Assembly: GCA_025355445.1 (NCBI GenBank)
Contig: JANXZQ010000052.1
Coordinates: 1 to 40,819, forward strand
Source of the DNA: Gammaproteobacteria bacterium
GTDB taxonomy: Bacteria > Pseudomonadota > Gammaproteobacteria > Steroidobacterales > Steroidobacteraceae
Length of the DNA stretch: 40,819 nt
Direction of reading: 5' to 3'
The translations under genes and the position numbers were made by a program. Below are positions 1-8,376 of this stretch, piece by piece. The first letter of the stretch is position 1, and each line of letters begins with the position of its first letter. Under the pieces are notes generated by a model. The model worked only from the letters and a program-made list of their open reading frames with translations. It was not told the DNA's origin and searched no databases.

Positions 1-111
1 AGGAGGAGGAGGAGGCGGCGGAGGTGGGGGCGGCGTATCGGCCCAAGCCGACATTGCAATGAAGCTGAGCATGGGGGAAATGCCGGCGGCGTAGGCGAGC
101 TTCTTGAACAT
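1..111 (-). CDS. Secreted polyproline-start protein, partial
   Basis: The 5' end of a gene that runs off the left edge of the window. The ATG at 111 is preceded by AAGGAG about a dozen bases upstream. The 37 visible residues begin with a typical signal peptide: MFKK, then a hydrophobic stretch ending in SAWA, with likely cleavage after WADA-like residues near 24-25. Directly after it come at least ten prolines, encoded by the (AGG)n-rich bases at the window edge. It lies 81 bases downstream of the GspA/ExeA-type ATPase on the same strand and may be co-transcribed. A proline-rich periplasmic segment is common in envelope proteins but does not identify a family. I do not recognise the gene, and the proline count may vary because of the triplet repeat. 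Confidence 0.6.
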   Translation of the reverse strand, partial: MFKKLAYAAGISPMLSFIAMSAWADTPPPPPPPPPPP

Positions 112-192
112 AGGCGTGTCAACTCCTTGATAGGACGGTGATGCGAGGCGTCGCCAAACTCTACACAAGAAACCCCTCTCTGTCGCCGCAGC

Positions 193-1986
193 TCAGGGCT
201 CGGTGCGCAGCCGTGGTTCCGAAATTCCGCTGGCACGATTGAGCTGCATCAACGTCATCGGCCCCGCTAAGCCGTCAGGTTGCAGCCCGTGGGAGAGTTG
301 AAATGCCGATACGCGTGCGGTGAGCAGCGCGGCGTCGCTGGACGGCGCGGACGGGGCATTGGCGCGCAGCGCGCCGTTGGCCGGCGGCGCTGCATCCAAG
401 AGGGTGAGGCGCTGGTCCATCCAGCCGGTGACGGCATTTCCGGCGTTCATGGAATCGCCCACTCGGTATCCCGGAGGCGGGCGCCACAGGGTGCCAAATT
501 CCCCGTGCCATCGACCCGCGAGCTCGGCGAGCCGCACGGTCGCTTCCGGACCGTCGCCCGCGAACGTGGCGCTATCGGCAGTCAAGCCTACCAGCACAGC
601 GTAGGCGACACGTCCGTCGTTGCCGCCGAGCTTCAGTATGCTGGGTCTGCCGAGCTGGCGAATGTCTTCCAAACCGCCGTTAGTGCGGTAGCACCGTAAA
701 TCGAGCCTCATCACCATGACGCACGGTTGGCCCTGCGCCGGATTGACTCCCCAAGCGCGTGCCAGAACGCGCCAAGCCGACCACTCGTCACTGGTCGACA
801 CGTTGAGGACGCTTTGCATGCCGGTGTATTGAGGCGTCGCGGCCACGGCCGCAGTCGCAGCGGGACCGACGGGACTAGTGGGGCTCGCGCGCTTCGCAAG
901 AGCGGGATCGTCAGCGACAGACGTGCCGGGTCCCGCCGGCGGGGGCGCCTGCGTTGCGGACGCCCGAGTTATGGGCGCCTGACTTACGGGCGTCGGCGCC
1001 GGGTTCGAGGCCACCGGAGCGGCAGGCGAGACTCCGGTGAGGTGACCCTGTCCAAGCAGGGCGCCCACGACCAGCGCGCCCACCGCGACGGCCGCCAGCG
1101 CGGCCCAGTGTGGTCTGGTGTTCAGGGGGGCAGCGGGGTGGGGCGCGGCCTCGACCACGGGGTCCTGCGCCTGTGCGATCACCGGCGGGTCATCGAACAC
1201 GTCGGCGGCAACTGATTCGATCATCTCTCTATTGATTCGGCGGGTGCCTGCCGCTTGGGCCGCGAGCAGGGCTTGATCACAAAGAACGTTGATGCGCCGT
1301 GGAATACCACCGCAGCGCCGATGGATGGCGGCTAGCGCCTCATCGTCGAAGGGCACCGCTTCGACGAGCCCCGCCACAGTCAGGCGGCGAGCGATGTAAC
1401 GTGCGGTCTCGGACTCCTGCAGGGCCGGCAAGTGGAAGCGAGCCACCATCCGTTGCGCTACGGGTTCGAGCACCGGCAGCTGCAGCATGGTGCGAAGCTC
1501 TGGCTGTCCGATGAGGAATACTTGGAGTTTGCCGCCGGTCGAGTCCAGATTCGTCAGCAATCGCAATTGTTCCAATACGTCGATCGATAGCGCCTGGGCC
1601 TCATCGACGACGATCAAGGTGCGGCGGCCCTGCGAATGCGCGAGCAGCAGGTGTCCGTGGATGGCATCGATGAGATCGGCTGTCCCCGGGGGCGCATCGA
1701 CCCTCAGGTCCTCACATATCCGAGTCAGCAGAGCGCGCGCGTCCAGTCTGGGATTGACCACGTAGGCCACGTCGACGGTGGCGGACATTTCCCGGAGGAA
1801 CAAGCGGCAGACGGTCGTTTTGCCCGCGCCGATCTCGCCGGTCAGCAAGATGAACCCTGCGCCCCGCCGCAAGCCATGCCGCAGGTGCGCCCGCGCCTGC
1901 CGATGTTTTGGGCTCAGGTAAATGAAGCGTGGATCGGCGGCGACGGAGAACGGTTCGCAAGTCAGCCCAAAAAATGCCTCGTACAT
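193..1986 (-). CDS. gspA: GspA/ExeA-family AAA ATPase with peptidoglycan-binding domain
   Basis: An inner-membrane ATPase of the ExeA/GspA type, which helps type II secretion secretins assemble across the peptidoglycan. The N-terminus (EAFFGLTCEPFSVAADPRF) is the family signature. Walker A GEIGAGKTT is at residues 50-58, Walker B LIVVDEAQ near 122, and a GGIPRRIN sensor-like motif near 233. A single membrane segment (AALAAVAVGALVVGALLG) lies near 295-312, followed by a Pro/Ala-rich linker. Next is a region like the GspA middle domain (WRVLARAWG, then LWRPPPGY), and a peptidoglycan_binding_1 repeat (FQLSHGLQPDGLAGPMTL) near the C-terminus. The 597 aa length is normal for GspA. PEP-CTERM/XrtA-associated ATPases share the N-terminal half but usually lack the C-terminal binding domain. 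No other gsp genes are in the window. Transcription diverges from the lipoprotein at 2146. Confidence 0.85.
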   Translation of the reverse strand: MYEAFFGLTCEPFSVAADPRFIYLSPKHRQARAHLRHGLRRGAGFILLTGEIGAGKTTVCRLFLREMSATVDVAYVVNPRLDARALLTRICEDLRVDAPPGTADLIDAIHGHLLLAHSQGRRTLIVVDEAQALSIDVLEQLRLLTNLDSTGGKLQVFLIGQPELRTMLQLPVLEPVAQRMVARFHLPALQESETARYIARRLTVAGLVEAVPFDDEALAAIHRRCGGIPRRINVLCDQALLAAQAAGTRRINREMIESVAADVFDDPPVIAQAQDPVVEAAPHPAAPLNTRPHWAALAAVAVGALVVGALLGQGHLTGVSPAAPVASNPAPTPVSQAPITRASATQAPPPAGPGTSVADDPALAKRASPTSPVGPAATAAVAATPQYTGMQSVLNVSTSDEWSAWRVLARAWGVNPAQGQPCVMVMRLDLRCYRTNGGLEDIRQLGRPSILKLGGNDGRVAYAVLVGLTADSATFAGDGPEATVRLAELAGRWHGEFGTLWRPPPGYRVGDSMNAGNAVTGWMDQRLTLLDAAPPANGALRANAPSAPSSDAALLTARVSAFQLSHGLQPDGLAGPMTLMQLNRASGISEPRLRTEP

Positions 1987-2145
1987 AGTGTTGAAACCTG
2001 TTCTCGATTCTATGCCCGATCAGGGTACAGTGATGGTTAAGGGCATATCTGTCAACGTAGCGGCGGGTGGCGCGTTACGACAACGATGTTTCCCGAATTT
2101 GACAATATCGGGCAGGGATGGACTTTCATGAGAGGATCAAGACGA

Positions 2146-3585
2146 ATGTGGATCAAGTACGCTGGAACGGCGAGTCGCAGCGCAGTGCTGTTGGGCGCGA
2201 TCCTGGTGGTGTCCTGCGGGGGCGGCGGATCATCGGCCTTGGCGCCGGCTCCGACGCTGACTTCGATCGCCCTGTCGCCGTTGACCGTGTCGCTGGCGCC
2301 TGGGGGCACCCAGCAGCTGACGGTCAGCGGCACCATGAGCGACGGCACGATGCAGACATTGGCCGCGTCCGATGAGACTTTCGCGTCGTCGAACACGGCG
2401 GTCGCCACGGTGAGTGCGGCGGGCATCGTAACGGTCGCCGCCGGCGCGACGGCTGGGGCCAGCGCGACGATCACGGCCACCGATACGGCGTCCGGCGTCA
2501 AAACCGCGGTGGCCGGCTCGACGGTCGTGACTGCGACGGCCGCCGCAGTCATCGGACCTACCGCAAACAGCAAGTCGGCGGCGACCGCCACCGCCAACAA
2601 CAACTCGCAATGTGCCGCGCCCCTGATCGACACGGCGTACTACTGGGAGATTGGCGATGCGTCGGGTGCACTGGTATCGGGTGTGCACGCTGACGCTTCC
2701 GGACTCGCCCTCGATCCGAAGGGGAACGCCATCACCTCCGCCACCAACTGGTCGGTCGCTTCCGCTTCTAAATGGGTTTACGCGGCGTATGTGGTCGAAG
2801 TGCGCGGCTCCGCGGTCATTCTCGGCGAAACGCCGGCGAGCGTGCCCTATGACATTCCCTATTTGAACTTCACTAGCGGGTATACGTACCTGGGGAATTT
2901 TCCGCCGAATTCAGCCACCTGCAAATTGACGGATACAATAGATGGTTGCCTGGCAGGGTTGCCGGCAACACCCGACCCGACTGTCGCGAATACCGCCGCG
3001 GTGGGCAAGTTCTGGTACGACAGTGATCATTTGGAGGAACACGCCACCAAAATCATGGGGCTCGGCGCTGACGGCGTCGACAAGTTGCAGCTCGCGATCC
3101 AGTCCGAGCTCGGCGCGGACTTTAACTTCGCCTATACGGATCCCCTGCTCGCGGCCGGTGGCTATACTTCCGCGGACGCTTATGGGTTGTTTCTGCGCCG
3201 TATTTTGTCCAAGCAGTATCAGATGAGTTCCACATTGTCGGCGGATGCCGTCTGCACCAACTCGACCGTGCCCGGTTGCAATGCGGTGCCGGGGCAGAGT
3301 CCCATCGCCGCGGCTTCCAACAACGCCGAAGCGTGGCACTATTCCCTGGGACATTGGATCGAGGACGATCCGGTGGTCGGCGACGGGTCGTTCAGCAGCC
3401 CTGGAGCGCTTGGCTTCTACCCGTGGGTCGACAGCGGGCTGAAATATTACGGAATCATTGCGCGCTCGGATTTGAATGCTCAGACCAATGGCCAGTACGA
3501 GGGCTATCACTCGGCGGTATGCGGAAGATTGATTCGTCGTGCCTGGATGACGGGCGTCGAACAGACTGGGGCAGTACCGAACTAG
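2146..3585 (+). CDS. Big2 domain plus beta-lactamase-fold serine hydrolase lipoprotein
   Basis: An exported lipoprotein. The signal peptide ends in the lipobox LVVSC, followed by a GGGGSS spacer. An Ig-like group 2 (Big2) domain follows (SIALSPLTVSLAPGGTQQLT, then FASSNTAVATVSAAGIVTV). The rest resembles class-C beta-lactamase-related serine hydrolases: YYWEIGD, a candidate SxxK motif SASK (in SVASASKWVYAAYVVE, DNA near 2760), LNFTSGY, HLEEHATKIMGLG, FLRRILSKQYQM, GHWIEDD, and FSSPGALGFYPWVD near the C-terminus. The substrate is unknown. The start at 2146 is chosen because AGAGGA lies 9 bases upstream and the damaged paralogue at 5078 also begins MW; ATG 2128 is an alternative. A decayed copy of this gene lies 1.5 kb downstream. 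An intrinsic terminator follows the stop. Confidence 0.7.
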   Translation: MWIKYAGTASRSAVLLGAILVVSCGGGGSSALAPAPTLTSIALSPLTVSLAPGGTQQLTVSGTMSDGTMQTLAASDETFASSNTAVATVSAAGIVTVAAGATAGASATITATDTASGVKTAVAGSTVVTATAAAVIGPTANSKSAATATANNNSQCAAPLIDTAYYWEIGDASGALVSGVHADASGLALDPKGNAITSATNWSVASASKWVYAAYVVEVRGSAVILGETPASVPYDIPYLNFTSGYTYLGNFPPNSATCKLTDTIDGCLAGLPATPDPTVANTAAVGKFWYDSDHLEEHATKIMGLGADGVDKLQLAIQSELGADFNFAYTDPLLAAGGYTSADAYGLFLRRILSKQYQMSSTLSADAVCTNSTVPGCNAVPGQSPIAAASNNAEAWHYSLGHWIEDDPVVGDGSFSSPGALGFYPWVDSGLKYYGIIARSDLNAQTNGQYEGYHSAVCGRLIRRAWMTGVEQTGAVPN

Positions 3586-3627
3586 ACAATGCGCGCCGCT
3601 GGGATGGCTTTTGACATAAATGCAGCT

Positions 3628-3654
3628 CGCACGAAACATAATCGTGCGGATTTT
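3628..3654 (+). terminator. Intrinsic terminator after the Big2/serine hydrolase gene
   Basis: A perfect 7-bp stem CGCACGA / TCGTGCG (3628-3634 and 3642-3648) with a 7-base loop is followed by GATTTT. It lies 42 bases after the stop at 3585. The T run is short and overlaps the -35 box of the next promoter. Confidence 0.6.
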
Positions 3655-3681
3655 GACGACCGTTCCTGCACCCAGTAAAAT
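3653..3681 (+). promoter_or_regulatory. Sigma-70-like promoter for the Asp-box propeller gene
   Basis: TTGACG (3653-3658), a 17-base spacer, and TAAAAT (3676-3681) match the sigma-70 consensus at 5/6 and 5/6 with ideal spacing. Transcription would begin near 3688, giving a leader of about 70 bases before the ATG at 3758. Confidence 0.65.
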
Positions 3682-3694
3682 CCAAGAGGAGATA

Positions 3695-3723
3695 CGGAAG
3701 TTGCTGTAAAGCAATTACTTCCG
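3695..3723 (+). other. 5' leader hairpin
   Basis: CGGAAGTTGCT (3695-3705) pairs with AGCAA and CTTCCG (3710-3714, 3718-3723) around a GTAA tetraloop, with TTA bulged. The 11-bp stem lies a few bases after the predicted transcription start. It could stabilise the 5' end of the mRNA or be a protein-binding dyad. It is too close to the transcription start and lacks a U run, so I do not call it a terminator. Confidence 0.5.
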
Positions 3724-3757
3724 ATAACAACGAACATTTACGGTAGGGATGTGAGTA

Positions 3758-5026
3758 ATGACAATCGGGATAGCGCATTCGGTCGCGCGTTGGACTTTGC
3801 ATTGTTTGGCGTCCGCACTGCTGATCGTCGTTGCACAAAATGTCACGGCTCAAGCCGTCAGTATTTACCCCACCGTCACCAGCATCACCAGCACCGCCGA
3901 TAGGATGATCTCCTACCGCAATCAGCAGCATAGCTGGCAGACCAGCGACGGCGCGATCCATCTCATGGTCAATCGTGGCAGCGTGCCCACCGGCGATAGC
4001 CTTGCGTTGTTCAGCAGCTTTGACAACGGCGTCACGTGGTTTCAGGAATTCACGTTGCCGGATACCGATGCGTTTTCCACGTCGGACGGATGGCTGGCCA
4101 CGGTCGGCACCGGTAGCAGTCTCCTCATCGCCTACGCGACCTCGCAGGCCACCGGTAACATCATGTACGTGGCTGCCGCCTATAACGGCAGCGGCCAAAC
4201 CTGGACATTGGCCGCCCTGCAGACCGCCGTGTCGACTGCAACCTTCTCTGGGTCCAACCCGGCATTCGCCTTGGACTCGCTCGGCAACGTCTGGTGCGGG
4301 TTCACCGCGCAGGATCGCACCACGCTGACCTATCAAGAGATGCTGGCATATCGCCCGGCGAAATCGCTGACGTGGTATTTGACCTCGCTCGTGTTCGGCG
4401 GCCCGGATGCCTACGTGCAGCATAGTTTGCGTCCGGTTCCGTACACCGGCGGCATAGGAATGATTTACCAGAGCGGTGCGTCGATGTATTGGGCGCATCG
4501 CCTCAATGGTGCGACCATGAACTCGCCGTGGGACACGACGCAGATGTACACCGGCCTGCCTCCGTACTCGCAAGATCCTTATAACAGTCATTACAGCGTG
4601 ATCGCCGATGGCCAGAACAATCTGCATCTGGCATTCATCGCGAATCAGCAACTGCTCTATATGCGGTACATCAGCAGCACCGGCCTCTGGGGTTCCGTGC
4701 GCCCGTTGACCACTTCCGCCATCAATGCTGCGTACCCGCAGACGGTGCTTGCCGCCGGCAATTTGGTCATCATGGTGAACAATTTGCAATCCGCCGAAGT
4801 GCTGCAGAGCACCGATAACGGCAATACCTTTACGCTGACTCAGGGGCTGCTGCATACGCCGCCGCCGCCGGGCAGCGCCCTGTACTATGGAAATCCGCGC
4901 CTCGAGGCGCCCGGGCGATCGACGTCCCCCATTCCGGTATTCCAGCAGTTCGTCAACGGACCGATAGAGCAGCTCATGTACTTCCAGGTACCTGTCATTC
5001 CCAAGGCGCCGGTAGTCACGAAGTAG
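3758..5026 (+). CDS. Secreted BNR/Asp-box (sialidase-like) beta-propeller protein
   Basis: A 422 aa exported protein. The N-terminal signal peptide has basic start residues, a hydrophobic core CLASALLIVVA, and cleavage near VTAQA. At least two Asp-box motifs of the BNR/sialidase type are visible: SSFDNGVTW near residue 86 and STDNGNTF near 354. Repeated sheet-like units such as NNLHLAFIANQQLLYMRY suggest a six-bladed propeller. I cannot see the arginine triad or FRIP motif of true sialidases, so glycosidase activity should not be assumed; binding or exo-acting sugar hydrolysis are both possible. The start is supported by GGTAGGGA upstream and by the strong promoter at 3653. It stands alone between the intact Big2 lipoprotein and its broken copy. 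Confidence 0.7.
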   Translation: MTIGIAHSVARWTLHCLASALLIVVAQNVTAQAVSIYPTVTSITSTADRMISYRNQQHSWQTSDGAIHLMVNRGSVPTGDSLALFSSFDNGVTWFQEFTLPDTDAFSTSDGWLATVGTGSSLLIAYATSQATGNIMYVAAAYNGSGQTWTLAALQTAVSTATFSGSNPAFALDSLGNVWCGFTAQDRTTLTYQEMLAYRPAKSLTWYLTSLVFGGPDAYVQHSLRPVPYTGGIGMIYQSGASMYWAHRLNGATMNSPWDTTQMYTGLPPYSQDPYNSHYSVIADGQNNLHLAFIANQQLLYMRYISSTGLWGSVRPLTTSAINAAYPQTVLAAGNLVIMVNNLQSAEVLQSTDNGNTFTLTQGLLHTPPPPGSALYYGNPRLEAPGRSTSPIPVFQQFVNGPIEQLMYFQVPVIPKAPVVTK

Positions 5027-5077
5027 GGAAGCTTCGATTAGGTCCGGCGCGGCGCCTGTCGGATATGATGGACTCGC

Positions 5078-5892
5078 ATGTGGCACCCCAAGGGATCTAG
5101 AACTGCCTCCGCCTGCCTGCTGCTGATAGTGGCCTTCACACAGGCATCATGCGGAGGCGGAAAGGGCACCACCGCCATTGTTGCTCCGACCCTCGCATCC
5201 ATCGCGTTGGCGCCGCTCACCGTCTCGTTGGCGCCAGGGGGCACGCAGCAACTGACGGTCACGGGAACGTTGACCGATGGGACCACCCATCCATTGGCCG
5301 CATCGGCCGAGACCTTCGCATCCTCGGACACGGCGCACATGGAGGAACACGCGACCAAGATCATGGGTCTCGGGGGCGACGGCATCCTGAAGTTGCAGAA
5401 CGACATTCAGGCGATGCTGGATACGGACTTGAATTTCGTCTATACCGACGCGATTCCCGCGAGCGGTGTTTACACCTCGGCGAGCGACTATGCGCTGTTC
5501 CTGCGACGGATACTGACCGGTCACTACCAGATGAGCGCCACGTTGTCGGCGGATGCGGTCTGCACCAATTCGACCGTGGCGGGCTGTATCGCGGTGGCGG
5601 GACAAAGCCCTGTCGCGACGGCGTCCGGCAATGCCGAGGCTTGGCACTATGGCCTGGCCATTGGATTGAAGACGACCCGTTGGTCGGTGACGGCGCGTTC
5701 AGCAGCCCCGGAGCGCTGGGGTTTTATCCCTGGATCGACAAGACCAAGACTTACTACGGGATCATTGCGCGCTCGGTTCTCAATGCCCGGACCAATGGCC
5801 AGTACGAAGGCTATCACTCTGCGGTCTGCGGTCGTCTGATTCGGCGCGCGTGGATGAGCGGCGTGGAGCAAACCGGAGCCGTCCTGCAGTAA
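5078..5892 (+). pseudogene. Decayed paralogue of the Big2/serine hydrolase lipoprotein
   Basis: A second copy of the gene at 2146-3585, now broken. It opens with a signal peptide and lipobox (FTQASC) and the first half of the Big2 domain (SIALAPLTVSLAPGGTQQLT). At about 5335 it jumps from SSDTA directly to HMEEHATKIMGLG, losing in frame what corresponds to roughly 2401-3026 of the intact copy, including the candidate SxxK serine. Near 5656-5660 a single base is missing: CTGGCCATTGG stands where the intact copy reads CTGGGACATTGG. This shifts the frame. The old frame runs to 5839 as nonsense-like sequence, while the homologous C-terminus (GHWIEDD through GAVLQ, stop at 5892) continues in the -1 frame. 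It is almost certainly non-functional as a hydrolase. A sequencing error could explain the frameshift but not the deletion. Confidence 0.8.
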
Positions 5893-5916
5893 GCGTTGCG
5901 CGACGGCCTGTTCGAG

Positions 5917-6879
5917 CTACGGCATGCCCAGCGACTTCAAGAAAGCGTCCACGCCGCTCGTGTACGCACTCGGGCTACCCAGGAAGTCGTTGACCTCTGC
6001 ATGCGACAAATCCACCGGCAACACATCGACGCGCCCGCCGAAACCCGCCGCCTTGGCCGCCAATGCACGACCCTGAGGACAGGAGTCTGCACGACGCGTG
6101 GAGCACACCAGCAGCATCGGCGCCGCGGGCTTTCCCGTCAGCCGTTGCGTCGGGGAGGCCTGATGCCAATACGTCGGATCGTTCCGAAAAGCGATGTCGT
6201 ACAGCCTTAGGTGTCGAGCACGCATGATTTGCTCGACATCCATGGCGCCGCTGTCGAGGGAAACGGTCGCGAGCCACGGTGCCGCTCCTTGGCGTGCCGC
6301 AATCGACGGATCGGCGGTCAGCAATGCCACAAGATGCGCACCGGCCGAATGCCCCATGAGGACGACGCGCGCCGGATCGCCGCCCCACGTACGAAGCTGC
6401 GACTGTACGAAGGCCAATGCCTTCGCGACGTCATCAGCCTGCGTCACAGGATCCGCCTCCGGTACCATTCTGTAGTTGGTCGACACGAAGATGTAACCCT
6501 TGCCGACCCAATGCGTCGCCTTGTTCTTGACGACACGCCAAAGTCTCTTGTTGCCCCGGCTCCAGCCGCCGCCGTGCACCATGACGATTACCGGGGCCTT
6601 GGCGGCCGCCGCCGGAAAATACACGTCGAGGCGCTGCGCCGGAGAATTGCCATAGGAAATGTCGCGCTCCACGCGCGCGCCCGACGGCAAGTCGAACGCA
6701 CTGACTTCCCGAATTCCGTTGAGCGAGGCAGCGGTTTCGCTTTCGTCCTCGATGCCTGCGGCAACGGCGGATTGGCTTCCGATCATCAGTTCAATCATCG
6801 GCACGGCTGCAAGCTGTCCTGCCGCCGGCAGTCCCAGCAGCGCGAGCCCCGTCATCTTCTTCAAGAGATCCCAGTTCAT
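5917..6879 (-). CDS. Exported alpha/beta hydrolase (BD-FAE/HSL-type esterase)
   Basis: The last gene of the polyketide/lipid operon. It is a serine esterase of the alpha/beta hydrolase fold, about 320 aa. The oxyanion-hole motif MVHGGGWSRG and the nucleophile elbow MGHSAGAH are plain; a late DLSHAEVND supplies the likely histidine. The N-terminus MNWDLLKKMTGLALLG followed by hydrophobic residues and PMIELMIG suggests export or membrane anchoring. I chose the ATG at 6879 because AGAGGA sits 7 bases upstream; an in-frame extension to 6912 has no such site. It starts 36 bases after the stop of the propeller gene. In context it could release or trim the acyl product or hydrolyse an envelope ester; the substrate is unknown. 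It converges on the pseudogene, 24 bases away, with no obvious terminator between. Confidence 0.75.
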   Translation of the reverse strand: MNWDLLKKMTGLALLGLPAAGQLAAVPMIELMIGSQSAVAAGIEDESETAASLNGIREVSAFDLPSGARVERDISYGNSPAQRLDVYFPAAAAKAPVIVMVHGGGWSRGNKRLWRVVKNKATHWVGKGYIFVSTNYRMVPEADPVTQADDVAKALAFVQSQLRTWGGDPARVVLMGHSAGAHLVALLTADPSIAARQGAAPWLATVSLDSGAMDVEQIMRARHLRLYDIAFRNDPTYWHQASPTQRLTGKPAAPMLLVCSTRRADSCPQGRALAAKAAGFGGRVDVLPVDLSHAEVNDFLGSPSAYTSGVDAFLKSLGMP

Positions 6880-6915
6880 TGGCGTTCCTCTGTGTACCGA
6901 TAACGAAGGCAATGG

Positions 6916-8376
6916 TCATGGCGTACTCGGCGCAAAGAACACTTCGCATCCGCCGCGGGGGTTGAACTCGAATTCATCGCCGTCGAGCGGCATGATTTTC
7001 GGGCCCCACGGGTTGGCCGTTCCGATGAACATCCCGTGAGGCGTCGACTCGAGCGTGCGCAACCCCATATTGTAAGGATTGCCCATGCCGTTCGTCGTCA
7101 CCGGCACCCAGTTCTCGCCGTCGTTGCTGCGGTATAGATCGAATCCGGATTGATACTCGAGCACGTTGCGCGGTCCGACATGGCCCAGGACGCGTCCGAA
7201 AGCGCCCTTGTAGTTGCTGCGTTTGACGTAGGCCAGCACGGAACTCCATTCGAACGTACCCATGTAAAGCCAGCCGTCATGTTCGCACATGCGCCAGAAG
7301 TAGCCGTTGAACACCTTGTCGAAGCCCGGCCCGCGTCCGGAGAGCGCTTCCTTTCGGCCGTCGGGTGTATCGCGCGAATGACCGACGATGAGGTCCCAAG
7401 ACTTGTCTTCGCGCACGCGGATCAATTCCGCCGCCCCCGGCCCAATGTTGTTCTGCTTGTCGATGCCGCCGCCCTGTATTCCGGTACCCAAGTACAGCGC
7501 ACCCTTGAAGGGGTACATGCTGAGCGCTATCTGGTTCAGAGGTCCGCGCCACGCGCCGCGCTGGATGATCATTTCCCAGCGGTAGGGAGCACGGCCTTCG
7601 CAGGTGCTGCGCCAGAGCTGAAATCCGTTGTTGTTGAGCGTACCAACGTACAAGTGGTCGCCGAACCCGCATATCTCATGCAGCGACTTGTTGTCGAGAT
7701 CGCCGAATCCGAAGTCGCTGACCGGTTCCCAGACGCCGCGCGCCGGATCGCGGCTCTCGTAGACGACGGCATGTCCCGAGACGTTCGTATTGCCGCCGCG
7801 CGACCCGGCCGGCGTGGTGTACATGCGGCCTTTGAATGGCACCAGCGCGCGTATCGTCGTCACCGGCAGCCCGACCAATCCGGGTTCGCAGGTGGGCTGG
7901 AAATCGCGTCCGTCTTCAGATCTTAGAATCAATGGACCGGGTCCCCGGGCGGGGCACCAGGTGCCGACGTACAAAGACGGTTTGGACTCCGTCGCTGACT
8001 GAAACACGGCGATGCTGCGAAAACTGATGTCGCGCGCTATCGGCTTGCCGTGGCTGCCGATGATCATGGGCGCCTTGAAGGCGCGCTCCCAGATGTCCGT
8101 CAGCGGATCATAGGCCCAGATCTCCGCCCGCATGTCCAAGTCGAAGGGATCGGCGGGCGTCTCAACGGGCCAGGTGTGCAAGCCGATCGACAGGCGTGAG
8201 CGCATCAACGCGAAATTGTTGCGCATCGTCGTCACGTACAGGCGCTGGTTGAACCAAGCCATCGAATGCGTATAGGAATTGCAACCGTCGCCGAAGCCCC
8301 CGGATGCGACCAGTTTGAAATCGGCCTTGCCCAGACCCAGCTTGATACCGAGCCGATTGGTCGCCCGTCTCATCAT
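6916..8376 (-). CDS. Beta-propeller protein of unknown function
   Basis: A 486 aa protein without a signal peptide. It is built of repeated sheet units containing LYVGT-type strands: SLYVGTW, HLYVGTLNNNG, ALYLGTGIQGGG, WLYMGTFEW and MFIGTANPWG. These are spaced as in a Kelch- or WD-like propeller, and Asp-box-like pieces also occur (YRSNDGENW). I do not recognise a catalytic motif. Its ATG overlaps the stop of the upstream hydrolase gene by four bases (ATGA), so it is probably translated by coupling and belongs to the PKS operon. Cytoplasmic propellers in such operons may be scaffolds or isomerase/lyase-like tailoring enzymes; that is speculation. Many Arg, Trp and Gly residues fall in the loops. 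A homologue search for co-occurrence with PfaA-like synthases would be the decisive test of its role. Confidence 0.7.
   Translation of the reverse strand: MMRRATNRLGIKLGLGKADFKLVASGGFGDGCNSYTHSMAWFNQRLYVTTMRNNFALMRSRLSIGLHTWPVETPADPFDLDMRAEIWAYDPLTDIWERAFKAPMIIGSHGKPIARDISFRSIAVFQSATESKPSLYVGTWCPARGPGPLILRSEDGRDFQPTCEPGLVGLPVTTIRALVPFKGRMYTTPAGSRGGNTNVSGHAVVYESRDPARGVWEPVSDFGFGDLDNKSLHEICGFGDHLYVGTLNNNGFQLWRSTCEGRAPYRWEMIIQRGAWRGPLNQIALSMYPFKGALYLGTGIQGGGIDKQNNIGPGAAELIRVREDKSWDLIVGHSRDTPDGRKEALSGRGPGFDKVFNGYFWRMCEHDGWLYMGTFEWSSVLAYVKRSNYKGAFGRVLGHVGPRNVLEYQSGFDLYRSNDGENWVPVTTNGMGNPYNMGLRTLESTPHGMFIGTANPWGPKIMPLDGDEFEFNPRGGCEVFFAPSTP

Noticed and set aside
1987-2145. Promoter built on TTGACA at 2099-2104 for the Big2 lipoprotein gene
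   Set aside because: No -10 box at acceptable spacing (the position 17 bases on is ACTTTC); a nearby CCCGA/TCGGG dyad (2092-2112) is short and may be chance.
3758-5026. Calling the Asp-box protein a true sialidase
   Set aside because: Asp-boxes are structural and occur in many propellers; the arginine triad and FRIP motif were not found.
3455-5086. A 543-codon minus-strand frame opposite the Asp-box gene
   Set aside because: Arg/His/Gly-rich shadow; the plus-strand gene has a signal peptide, Asp-boxes, promoter and ribosome site.
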